Origin: Promethearchaeota archaeon
Lineage (GTDB): Archaea; Asgardarchaeota; Lokiarchaeia; Sigynarchaeales; SOKP01
Direction: 5' to 3'
Assembly (NCBI GenBank): GCA_019057975.1
Contig: JAHLWJ010000017.1
Location: 1 to 27,348, forward strand
Length of the DNA stretch: 27,348 bases
Part shown: piece by piece, positions 10,155-17,826 of the stretch
Layout of the letters: each line of letters starts with the position of its first letter
Position numbering within the stretch: the stretch's first letter is position 1
Program-made: the position numbers and the translations under genes
Notes under the pieces: model-generated
Told to the model about the DNA's origin: nothing
Databases searched by the model: none
Seen by the model: only the letters and a program-made list of their open reading frames with translations

Positions 10155-10188
10155 AGATGGTTGTTCAGCCAATAGAAAGGAGAGACAT

Positions 10189-10998
10189 TTGATTATAAAG
10201 CCTAAGAAAGGCTGGCAATTAATAGATTTCAAAGAACTAAGAGATTATAGAGACCTGTTCTATTTTCTCGTTGTCCGTGATATAAAAGTGCGTTACAAGC
10301 AAACAGTTCTTGGAGGACTGTGGGCAATTATTCAACCATTTTTCATGATGGTTATTTTTACCCTTTTCTTTGGAAGGTTAGCCAAAGTGCCTTCTGATGG
10401 TGTTCCTTACCCCATTTTTAACTTTTCCGCGATGGTAGCCTGGACATATTTTGCTAATGCTATAAGAGGCTCTGGTAATAGTCTTATTGAGAATACCAAT
10501 TTAATATCCAAGGTATATTTTCCTCGTTTGATAGCTCCTCTAACGCCTATTCTTGCAGGTTTATTAGACTTTTCCATTGCCTTTGTAGTTTTAATTGGTA
10601 TGATGCTTTATTTTCATATATATCCCACTATTATGACACTCTTTTTGCCGTTATTAGTTATTCTGATGATGTTAACCGCAAGTGGGGTAGGTATGTTTCT
10701 TGCCGCTTTGAACGCAAAATACAGGGATATTAGATACACGATTCCGTTTTTAGTGCAGTTCTGGATGTTTGCTTCACCCATCGTTTATCCAGCATCTATG
10801 GTACCTGAAAAATATCATCTCATTTATGCATTAAATCCTATGGTTGGAGTCGTTGAGGGATTTCGCTCTGTTTTATTGGGAACTGTTTCCTTCCCTATAC
10901 AGATACTTCTGGTTTCTACTTTAGTAAGCATGATTCTATTTATAATTGGAGGATTCTATTTTAAACAGATGGAACGCTATTTTGCAGATATTATTTGA
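10189..10998 (+). CDS. wzm: ABC-2 type polysaccharide export permease (Wzm)
   Basis: The membrane half of an ABC exporter that moves an undecaprenyl-linked glycan across the inner membrane. The protein has 269 residues with the usual architecture: a soluble start with RDIKVRYKQTVLGGLWAIIQP, which is diagnostic of Wzm/RfbA-type permeases, then about six hydrophobic segments with ALNAKYRDIRY and LNPMVGVVEGFR in the loops. The start is a TTG at 10189 after AAAGGAGA; an in-frame GTG at 10126 lies inside the preceding remnant and would add an unrelated 21-residue leader. The ATPase gene follows within ten bases. The pair implies export of a completed chain by the ABC route. Confidence 0.95.
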   Translation: MIIKPKKGWQLIDFKELRDYRDLFYFLVVRDIKVRYKQTVLGGLWAIIQPFFMMVIFTLFFGRLAKVPSDGVPYPIFNFSAMVAWTYFANAIRGSGNSLIENTNLISKVYFPRLIAPLTPILAGLLDFSIAFVVLIGMMLYFHIYPTIMTLFLPLLVILMMLTASGVGMFLAALNAKYRDIRYTIPFLVQFWMFASPIVYPASMVPEKYHLIYALNPMVGVVEGFRSVLLGTVSFPIQILLVSTLVSMILFIIGGFYFKQMERYFADII

Positions 10999-11007
10999 GG
11001 TATGATT

Positions 11008-12372
11008 ATGTCCCGTCCAATAATCAAAGTCAACAACCTATCCAAACGCTACCGTATTGGAGCAAAAGAGCAGGGCTACAAAACCTTTCGTGAAGCTATA
11101 ATAGAAGGGATTACGGCACCTATCAGAAACCTCAAGCGCTTGAGGAAACTGACGAAGTTCGAGGATAACAATACCATGCGCCATGCGCTGGGCGCTGAGC
11201 GTAATCCCTCTAGCGCTATGCTTCATGCTCGTAGCTCTATGCAGCCATCGCAAGATGACGTCATCTGGGCGCTGAAGGAGGTCTCTTTTGAAGTAAATAA
11301 AGGGGAAGTGCTGGGTATCATCGGGAGAAACGGAGCCGGAAAAACCACAATTTTGAAAGTTTTATCACGCATTACGGAACCTACCAGTGGATTTGCTGAA
11401 ATTAACGGCAGACTGTCAAGCTTATTGGAGGTTGGGACTGGGTTCCATCCCGAGCTTACCGGCAGAGAGAATATTTTCCTTAATGGCGCAATTTTAGGTA
11501 TGCGGAAGCGAGAAATTGAGCGCAAGTTTGATGAGATTGTTAGCTTTGCCGAAATTGAAAAGTTCATAGATACGCCAGTAAAAAGATATTCTAGCGGGAT
11601 GTATGTGAGGCTTGCCTTCGCTGTGGCCGCTCATCTTGAACCAGAGATTTTGTTGGTGGACGAGGTGCTGGCGGTCGGGGATATAGCCTTTCAGAAGAAG
11701 TGCCTCGGGAAGATGGGAGAAGTTGCCAAAGGGGGGCGAACTGTGCTATTCGTGAGTCACAATATGGGGGCAATTCGGCAACTTACTTCTCGGTGCATCC
11801 TTTTAGATAAGGGAAAGATAATTTTCAACGGGGAAACAAATGAATGTGTCTCACAATATTTGCACATCACATTTTCTGAAACTACAGCTCAAAGGATGTT
11901 TCCAGACCACATTCCTGGAGAGGAATCCCCAGTTGTTATTAAAGGCATTGTATTATTGGATGAAAATGATAAATCTAACGATACTTTCAATTTAGGTGAA
12001 TCTTTGACTATTGAACTTCTACTCGAAGCAAAAGCTAAAGATATAAAATTTCAAGCAATGGTGCAAATTCAGAATGAGTTTGGAGTTAATATATATCATT
12101 GCGTGTCGGTAGATGCAGGGAAACCATTTTACAGTGGGTTGCATTCAAAATTAAAAGTCACTTTTCCTAAGTTAATGTTATATCCCGGAAAATATGGTGT
12201 ACATGTTGGTGTGTATCATCCTGGTTTGAGTACAATCAGGATGGATTATATCGAATCTGCAATTTCTTTTACAGTAGATCAATCAGCGGGTTTGGATGAA
12301 GTACGACCATTAGGTAATGGAGCTGCGGTTGTACATGAGATACCTAAATGGGAAATAGAATATGACAATTAG
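11008..12372 (+). CDS. wzt: ABC-type polysaccharide export ATPase with C-terminal glycan-recognition region (Wzt)
   Basis: A 454-residue ATPase partner of Wzm. Walker A is GRNGAGKTT (106-114, GKTT rather than the common GKST), the signature is YSSGMYVR (194-201), Walker B is EILLVDEV (213-220), and the switch histidine is in VSHN (249-252). From about residue 300 a beta-rich domain follows (FNLGESLTIELLLEA, LYPGKYGVHVGVYHPG), like the Wzt C-terminal domain that recognises the modified chain end. Residues 57-79 come from a degenerate heptanucleotide repeat and are foreign to the family. The ATPase half appears clearly richer in G+C than the C-terminal half, suggesting domain exchange. The ATG at 11008 fits the GAGG spacing better than the ATG at 11002. 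Confidence 0.95.
   Translation: MSRPIIKVNNLSKRYRIGAKEQGYKTFREAIIEGITAPIRNLKRLRKLTKFEDNNTMRHALGAERNPSSAMLHARSSMQPSQDDVIWALKEVSFEVNKGEVLGIIGRNGAGKTTILKVLSRITEPTSGFAEINGRLSSLLEVGTGFHPELTGRENIFLNGAILGMRKREIERKFDEIVSFAEIEKFIDTPVKRYSSGMYVRLAFAVAAHLEPEILLVDEVLAVGDIAFQKKCLGKMGEVAKGGRTVLFVSHNMGAIRQLTSRCILLDKGKIIFNGETNECVSQYLHITFSETTAQRMFPDHIPGEESPVVIKGIVLLDENDKSNDTFNLGESLTIELLLEAKAKDIKFQAMVQIQNEFGVNIYHCVSVDAGKPFYSGLHSKLKVTFPKLMLYPGKYGVHVGVYHPGLSTIRMDYIESAISFTVDQSAGLDEVRPLGNGAAVVHEIPKWEIEYDN
11176..11245. repeat. Degenerate heptanucleotide tandem repeat (about ten ATGCGCT-like units) inside wzt
   Basis: The stretch divides into 7-base units near ATGCGCT: ATGCGCC, ATGCGCT, GGGCGCT, then more diverged units, with TAGCGCT and ATGCTCG further on. 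It is translated in frame as MRHALGAERNPSS and so on. A pure ATGCGCT repeat would read MRYALCA cyclically, with no stop in this frame. It sits between the N-terminal strand and the first strand leading to Walker A, where relatives have only a short linker. Confidence 0.6.
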
Positions 12373-12416
12373 CAAAAGTAAAATTGGGCAACCTTTTTAG
12401 GAGATATAGAACTGAG

Positions 12417-13316
12417 ATGCTCAGCAAAGTCAAAGCTAAATTAAAGAATTACATAGACCGGACAATTGATAATAAAATTGAGCAAATCCTGCCAATTTTA
12501 ACTCAGTTAATAAAGTTCCAGAACAGTCTGGAAGAAGACTGTCAACTCTATTATGACCGAACAAGAAATCCTGCTGAGTTAAAAGAGCGATTTATGAAAG
12601 CCGGCATCCCGGTGGAAGAGGTAGAGATTGATATAGAGGGCTTTGAGAATTGGCTTACAAAGTTCCCTGAAGTAAAAAAATACTATTTTAATATGGAAGA
12701 CGTTGTTATAGAAAAATGCTTAGAACATTACTTAACCTACAAGCATTTGAATGTTACAGGAGATGATGTATTTATTGATGTAGCAGCCGCCGGGAGTCCG
12801 TGGGCTAAGATTTTGAATAATGCGGGAGTGAAATCATATAGACTGGACCTTGCTTATCCCAGAGGTATTCACGGACTTAACATAGGCGCCGATGCTGCCG
12901 ACACAAAACTTCCAGATAATTTTGCTAGCGTTTTAGCTCTGCACTGCGCCTTTGAATGTTTTATGGGTGATGCTGACTTTCTCTTCATCAGAGAAGCAAG
13001 TAGAATATTAAGGAACAACGGTCGCCTTGGGATTATACCACTCTACTGCGATGATATTTACTTAGTTCTAACGAGTCCGTACTGCAATCAACAGTTTGTC
13101 ACGATCGACTCGGGTGCTAAGAGAGTTTGGCGAGATGACAAATATAAAGCGCCCTTTAGTCGGCATTACTCACCAGAAGTCTTTGCTAAAAGAATTTACT
13201 CTGAACTCAGAAACATAAAAGGTAAGCTATTGTTCTTTAAAAATACTAATCAACTAATGGAAATATATCAGGGACAAAGAATCTATTGCTATTTTATGCT
13301 CCACTGTCAAAAGTAA
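12417..13316 (+). CDS. Class I SAM-dependent methyltransferase with coil-like N-terminus
   Basis: A 299-residue protein. Residues 1-45 are charged and helical (MLSKVKAKLKNYIDR, NKIEQILPILTQLIK) and could form a coiled coil. A methyltransferase-type Rossmann core follows: motif I is FIDVAAAGSPWAK, then RLDLAYPRG (acidic residue for the ribose), LPDNFASVLALHC (motif IV region) and ASRILRNNGRLGII (post-motif). It lies 44 bases after wzt, which also carries a chain-recognition domain. In ABC-exported O-antigens such a neighbour can be the methyltransferase that caps the chain and fixes its length (WbdD-like role); that is inference here. The ATG at 12417 was chosen, with AGGAG 13 bases upstream. 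The alternative is a TTG at 12384. Confidence 0.7.
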   Translation: MLSKVKAKLKNYIDRTIDNKIEQILPILTQLIKFQNSLEEDCQLYYDRTRNPAELKERFMKAGIPVEEVEIDIEGFENWLTKFPEVKKYYFNMEDVVIEKCLEHYLTYKHLNVTGDDVFIDVAAAGSPWAKILNNAGVKSYRLDLAYPRGIHGLNIGADAADTKLPDNFASVLALHCAFECFMGDADFLFIREASRILRNNGRLGIIPLYCDDIYLVLTSPYCNQQFVTIDSGAKRVWRDDKYKAPFSRHYSPEVFAKRIYSELRNIKGKLLFFKNTNQLMEIYQGQRIYCYFMLHCQK

Positions 13317-13382
13317 TTTTTCAAATCCGGAAGAACTGTAAAATGTTTCTCAGTCAACTCTCCAGAGTAAAGAGATGAACAG

Positions 13383-14666
13383 ATGATAAACGAGACCATT
13401 CTCTGTCTTATAGTCACTGATTGCAGTGACTATAGGCTGGGGAAATACCCCGAATTGGGGAACCGTGTACACCAAGATTTGGATAAGAGTCACTACGAAC
13501 CATTAAAACAGATATTCACCAAGGTGATTCGTTATGATTTCTTGAAACGATACGTTGAAGTCGGCGTGAGAAGGGTCAACCAGGAGATTATTGATATAGT
13601 AAAAGCGGAACGTCCTAAATATGTTTTGTGGCCATCAATGAGCTATGAAATTCAGGAAGGAACCTTTCAGGAAATCCGCAAGGAAGGCGCCATTATGATC
13701 GGCTGGTTTTACGATGATGAATGCCGATTCGAATCCTATTCAAAATGGTGGGTTCCTTATCTGGATTATTGTTTAACGTGCGATAGGCAATCAGTAAAAA
13801 AATACGAAGAATTAGGTGCTCGTGCTTTTTTTTCGTTAGTGGTCTCTAACCCTGATTATTTTAGAAGATTAGATTTACCTAAAATTTATGATGTTTCTTT
13901 CGTGGGTACTAATATCGCTAATCGCCAAGAACTTATAGATACGTTAAAAAATAAGGGAGTGCTGGTTAAGACTTTTGGTAGAGGTTGGTCGTCAGGCTAT
14001 GTTAGTTTCGATGAAATGGTGAAGATTTATAATCAAAGTAAAATTAATCTTTCTTTTATGCAGTCCTATAGAAAGGGTAATTACCCTCAGATGAAATGCA
14101 AAATTTTTGATATATGCATGTGCGGAGGGTTTTTGTTATGTGAGTATATTCCAGGAATTGAAGAGCATTATGAGATAGACAACGAAATTGTATGCTTTAA
14201 TGGTCTTAAAGATGCAGAATATAAGATAAAATATTACCTAAAACATAAGGACGAAAGAGAGGCAATAGCCGAAGCAGGATGGAAAAGGGCTACTTCAGAG
14301 TACACAAGCCTTATTAGACTATCAAGTATATTCCAAGAAATTGAAGATGATGTTAAAATACAAGGCAATAAGAACATTATCAATCTAAAATTATTTGAAA
14401 TGCCAAGACATATTCGCAAATTGCCTTCTAACTACCACTGCAATTGGGGAAAAGCGCTATTGCAGGAAAATTATAAGAAACTATGGAACGATGAGCTGAC
14501 ATTATCAATATCTTACAATCCATTCAATATCGAGGCGTGGTGTTTGTATATGATTGGTCATTTCCCATCTTCGGTACACCAGGGATTGATGAGGCTATGT
14601 ATCTCTATAAGAACAATTAAGAGGTCACTGCTGTCCAGAATACGTATCATATTAAGAGGAATTTAG
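13383..14666 (+). CDS. CgeB-like glycosyltransferase (GT-B fold)
   Basis: A 427-residue protein with the layout of CgeB/glyco_trans_1_2 enzymes. The N-terminal half has MIGWFYDDECRFESYSKWW and DYCLTCDRQSVKKYEELGA. A linker with DVSFVGTNIANRQELID follows, and the C-terminal nucleotide-sugar half has YNQSKINLSFMQSYRKGNY, MKCKIFDICMCGGFLLCEY and a final EAGWKRATSEYT. Such enzymes are often found in polysaccharide and spore-coat clusters; donor and acceptor are unknown. Residues after about 345 extend beyond the usual domain and end in a basic, partly hydrophobic stretch that may touch the membrane. A perfect 11-bp hairpin covers codons 9-18. Confidence 0.8.
   Translation: MINETILCLIVTDCSDYRLGKYPELGNRVHQDLDKSHYEPLKQIFTKVIRYDFLKRYVEVGVRRVNQEIIDIVKAERPKYVLWPSMSYEIQEGTFQEIRKEGAIMIGWFYDDECRFESYSKWWVPYLDYCLTCDRQSVKKYEELGARAFFSLVVSNPDYFRRLDLPKIYDVSFVGTNIANRQELIDTLKNKGVLVKTFGRGWSSGYVSFDEMVKIYNQSKINLSFMQSYRKGNYPQMKCKIFDICMCGGFLLCEYIPGIEEHYEIDNEIVCFNGLKDAEYKIKYYLKHKDEREAIAEAGWKRATSEYTSLIRLSSIFQEIEDDVKIQGNKNIINLKLFEMPRHIRKLPSNYHCNWGKALLQENYKKLWNDELTLSISYNPFNIEAWCLYMIGHFPSSVHQGLMRLCISIRTIKRSLLSRIRIILRGI
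13409..13434. repeat. Perfect 11-bp inverted repeat just after a start codon
   Basis: TATAGTCACTG at 13409-13419 and CAGTGACTATA at 13424-13434 are exact complements around the loop ATTG. One G-T wobble and one more C-G pair can extend it outward. It lies in codons 9-18 of the glycosyltransferase gene, so in mRNA it would form a stable stem near the ribosome start. It may be chance, or a regulatory or attenuating structure. Confidence 0.55.
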
Positions 14667-14691
14667 TAAAATTGAATTTGCTGGTGAAAAC

Positions 14692-15858
14692 ATGAAATTA
14701 TTAAATTTTTTAATGTACCCAATTCATTTGTTGAATAAACAGATAATGGAAAATGAGCTTCATAGGCAAATAAAAAAAGAGAATCATTTAGATATAACTC
14801 TTTTAAAAGATAATCCATTTATTAAAAGTATGAATAAGAATAATGTTTATGAATATAGTTACTCCAAAACATCAGATATTCCATCTTTATATTCTTCTTT
14901 GTATGCATTAATGTATTGTGACCTAATTAATAAAAAAGAAGTTTTAACAAATGAAAATAAAGAAAAGTGGATTAATTACATAAAGTCTTTTCAATCTGAC
15001 GATGGCTTACTCAGAGATCCATTAGTTTCAAATGATATTGCAGAAACAGAAGATTGGTGGGGGTGGCGGCACTTAACACTTCATGGAATCATGGGATTGA
15101 CAATCTTGGGAGGGCGGTTTGATGAGAGATTTAAGGTTATCGAGGATTTAAAAGAAGATGATCGCTGGGTTAATTTTTTAGAGAGTCGTGATTGGAAAAA
15201 TAAACCAGATTTTGTAAGCAATGAAATTCAGAATTATGGAACTATGCTTCAATATTCAAGAGATTTTTTTGGTGACCAAAAATCTGGTGAAATGATTAAC
15301 ACATTATTTGACTTTCTTGACGAAAAACAAGATTCAGAAACTGGTTTATGGGGTCCACCGTTTAATAATAAATACTATTTATCAAGAGGTGTACAAACCG
15401 CATATCATTTTTTATTATTATATTTTTATGATAATAGAGAAATTAGCTATATGGACCAAATCATAGATTCATGCCTTAAAGCTCAGAATAAGTTAGGCGG
15501 GTTTGGAGTCCAATTAAATTCAAGCGCATGTGAGGATATCGATTCGATTGACCTATTATCAAGACTATATTTTACGACTGATTATAAAAATCTTGAAATT
15601 AAAAAATCATTTGAAAAGGCATTAAAATGGGTATTGGTTAATCAAAATGAGGATGGGGGATTCGTTTTTAAGAGATACGAATCTTTTGTATACGGGCATG
15701 AAAATATGTCATCCTTAAAAAACGAAAGTGCAATGTTCCCGACTTGGTTCAGGACACTTTCATTAGCATATCTAAGCAAAGTTGTTGATGATTCTGACCT
15801 AAGAAAGATTAATTGGAAATTTATAGATTGTCCTGGACTACAATTTTGGAACTTATAA
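14692..15858 (+). CDS. Alpha/alpha-toroid protein (prenyltransferase/squalene-cyclase-like repeats), function unknown
   Basis: A 388-residue protein with repeated helical units of terpenoid-cyclase/prenyltransferase type. Each unit ends in a Q/N-x-x-DG-like turn: IKSFQSDDGLLRDP, EKQDSETGLWGPP, KAQNKLGGFGVQL and LVNQNEDGGFVFKR. Further marks are SRGVQTAYHFLL and DWWGWRHLTLHG. The DxDD or DCTA acid motifs of true terpene cyclases are not seen, so catalysis of that kind is unlikely. The fold could bind a lipid carrier such as a polyprenol or a glycan. The DNA is more AT-rich than the exporter genes and the start uses GGTGAA. Neighbours are glycosyl- and methyl-transferases. The assignment is to fold only. 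Confidence 0.65.
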   Translation: MKLLNFLMYPIHLLNKQIMENELHRQIKKENHLDITLLKDNPFIKSMNKNNVYEYSYSKTSDIPSLYSSLYALMYCDLINKKEVLTNENKEKWINYIKSFQSDDGLLRDPLVSNDIAETEDWWGWRHLTLHGIMGLTILGGRFDERFKVIEDLKEDDRWVNFLESRDWKNKPDFVSNEIQNYGTMLQYSRDFFGDQKSGEMINTLFDFLDEKQDSETGLWGPPFNNKYYLSRGVQTAYHFLLLYFYDNREISYMDQIIDSCLKAQNKLGGFGVQLNSSACEDIDSIDLLSRLYFTTDYKNLEIKKSFEKALKWVLVNQNEDGGFVFKRYESFVYGHENMSSLKNESAMFPTWFRTLSLAYLSKVVDDSDLRKINWKFIDCPGLQFWNL

Positions 15859-15874
15859 TTTATAGAGAAAAATT

Positions 15875-16603
15875 ATGACAAAAACTGAATTTAGAGGTTG
15901 GGAATATGCTAAAGAAGGCGATTATCATAAAAACTTAGACCCAGACTGGTCATACACGCCAACCTATTTGAAGAAGATGTATCATATACAGAAGTTTTTT
16001 GATTCGTTACCCAAAGGAACAAAGATTCTTGATGCGGGTTGCGGTGAAGGCGTCTTGGTAGAGGAATATTTAGCCAAAGGTTATACAGTCCACGGCATAG
16101 ACCTTAATTATGAAAGCAAAATTGTTAGGCGGGGAGATATTCTCAATATGCCGTTTGAAGATAAAAGTTTTGACGTTGTTCTTCTGTTGGATGTCTTTGA
16201 GCATTTGGCTTTTATTGATCAGCCAAAGGCGCTCAGGGAGATTCAGAGAGTTTTAAGTGGGGGGGGATATTTGTTGGCATCAATACCTAATTTAGCACAT
16301 CTAAATTCCAGAATGGTATTTTTCCTGAAAGGAAACTTTCAACGGACAGACTGTGAAGAGAATCATCCCGGTGAGCGTCCTATAAGAGAAAATATAGAAC
16401 TTCTACGAGAAAGTGGGTTCAGTGTAGAGAAAATAATAGGAATTACCCTTACCGTTCCCATAATTTACAATCGTGTTATTTGCAGGAAACCAAGTTGGTT
16501 TTTATGGCTACATAATTTTTTGGACTATTTTGCAATACCGAGCATGACAATGTTGAACCTTTTTATGTGTAAAAAGAAAAAAGTTTATCCTGAAAAGAAA
16601 TAG
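15875..16603 (+). CDS. Class I SAM-dependent methyltransferase
   Basis: A 242-residue methyltransferase of the Methyltransf_11/25 type. Motif I is ILDAGCGEG (51-59), the ribose-binding step is HGIDLN, the motif IV region is FDVVLLLDVFEHL, and the post-motif is EIQRVLSGGGYLLASIPN. The C-terminal third has KGNFQRTDCEENHPGERPI, a His-rich stretch common in sugar methyltransferases of O-antigen clusters. It likely acts on a sugar or chain end; position and acceptor are unknown. It lies 16 bases after the toroid gene. A weak 7-bp AT hairpin (16603-16622) follows the stop, without a T-run. Confidence 0.85.
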   Translation: MTKTEFRGWEYAKEGDYHKNLDPDWSYTPTYLKKMYHIQKFFDSLPKGTKILDAGCGEGVLVEEYLAKGYTVHGIDLNYESKIVRRGDILNMPFEDKSFDVVLLLDVFEHLAFIDQPKALREIQRVLSGGGYLLASIPNLAHLNSRMVFFLKGNFQRTDCEENHPGERPIRENIELLRESGFSVEKIIGITLTVPIIYNRVICRKPSWFLWLHNFLDYFAIPSMTMLNLFMCKKKKVYPEKK

Positions 16604-16632
16604 AAAATGCTTTAACATTTTCACTCATCTGA

Positions 16633-16851
16633 CGAGGATTAAACGACTGCTTCGTAGTAAAAAGTGATGTAGAAGCGTGGCTTTCAAAATTGAAAGAAGG
16701 TTCAATGGTGATATTTGATGACTATGGTTGGGCAGAGAGTGTGAAAAGCGTTATTGAAGAAATGGTAAAACTAATTCGGATAGATAAAGGTTATGTTCTC
16801 CCTAACATATATTGGCGGAAAGTAAGAAGCTGTAGAATTGGGAGGAGATGA
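16633..16851 (+). pseudogene. C-terminal remnant of a class I methyltransferase
   Basis: An open stretch without a proper start reads SDVEAWLSKLKEGSMVIFDD followed by YGWAESVKSVIEEM and ends at the TGA at 16849-16851. This is the D-x-x-x-W-L-P-K-L-K-x-G-G-x-x-x-x-D-D-Y pattern near the end of Methyltransf_24-type enzymes. The N-terminal SAM-binding part is absent, and a stop lies just upstream at 16630-16632. The last codons overlap the strong GGGAGGAG site that serves the next gene, so the fragment may persist because it carries that site. Confidence 0.7.
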
Positions 16852-16854
16852 TTT

Positions 16855-17826
16855 ATGGTGCACGTTTCCGTTATTGTTCCTACACATAACCGTTGCAAAT
16901 ATTTGCAGAATACCATAATTAGTCTCCAGGAGCAGAAGTTCCCGAAGGATAATTATGAAATCATAGTTGTGGATAACAATTCTATAGACAAAACCCCAGA
17001 AATAGTTGAAGAATGTAATAAAAAAAGGGAAAAAGAAGTCCTATACATAAAAGAACCGAAAATTGGGCTTCATAATACAAGACATGCTGGGGCTAGGGTG
17101 GCTAAAGGTAAGATATTAGTATATGTGGATGACGATATTGTATGCGATAGAAATTTTTTAACTGAAATTTTAAAAGCATATAGGGGTCCGGATGTTGGTT
17201 GTGTAGGGGGGAGAATCCTTCCAAAATGGGAGATAAAACCACCTGATTGGATAAATATGTTTCCCAAATGGTATTTAAGTATACTTGACGAAGATGGTGA
17301 GAAGCGAGAGGCCCAATGGATATATGGATGTAATTTTTCGATACGTAAGAAGCTGCTTTTTGAACTCGGTGGTTTTAATCCTGATGCATTTGGTGGAAAA
17401 AAGCTGTGGTGGATGAGAGGAGATGGAGAAATAGGACTTTTAAGAAAGGTTCATGATATCGGTAAAAAAGTGATTTATAACCCAAGGGCAATTGTATGGC
17501 ATGTTATACCCAAAGACAGATTAACTATAAGCTATTTTAAGGAAAGAGCATCAAAAAGTGGGATAGAAGCATCCTTCAGCAAATATCGGTATCATGATTC
17601 TGGAAAATTAAATCCACTAAAATTAATGATGCGTTTCGCTGCTTTTGGTGCATATTGCATAATTCATAATATTATAGCGAAAAGTTTTGTTTTCTTGAAC
17701 GACACAAGCTATTATAAAGATGAAGCATTATCGTCATACTACAAAGCTCGTTGTCTATATGAGTTAAGATTAGTTTTTGATAATGATTTAAGAAAATTCG
17801 TAAGGAAGGAAACTTGGCTTGAATGA
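16855..17826 (+). CDS. Family 2 glycosyltransferase
   Basis: A 323-residue inverting GT-A enzyme. It opens with VSVIVPTHNR (4-13), continues with YEIIVVDNNSIDKTPEI (34-50), and has the metal-binding VDDD at 91-94. A conserved QWIYGCNFSIRKKLL stretch follows and then the candidate catalytic-base region WWMRGDGEIGLL. The C-terminal 100 residues hold one or two hydrophobic helices, so the protein may be membrane-attached. The binding site GGGAGGAG precedes the ATG at 16855. It overlaps the next gene as ATGA, indicating coupled translation. Donor and acceptor sugars cannot be told. Confidence 0.88.
   Translation: MVHVSVIVPTHNRCKYLQNTIISLQEQKFPKDNYEIIVVDNNSIDKTPEIVEECNKKREKEVLYIKEPKIGLHNTRHAGARVAKGKILVYVDDDIVCDRNFLTEILKAYRGPDVGCVGGRILPKWEIKPPDWINMFPKWYLSILDEDGEKREAQWIYGCNFSIRKKLLFELGGFNPDAFGGKKLWWMRGDGEIGLLRKVHDIGKKVIYNPRAIVWHVIPKDRLTISYFKERASKSGIEASFSKYRYHDSGKLNPLKLMMRFAAFGAYCIIHNIIAKSFVFLNDTSYYKDEALSSYYKARCLYELRLVFDNDLRKFVRKETWLE

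Noticed and set aside
11223..11567. Long minus-strand ORF opposite wzt
   Set aside because: It is a shadow of the well-conserved ATPase frame, with no start signal and no recognisable domain.
16603..16622. 7-bp AT hairpin (GAAAATG...CATTTTC) after a methyltransferase stop, as a terminator
   Set aside because: The stem is weak and not followed by a T-run, and the next genes continue in the same direction.
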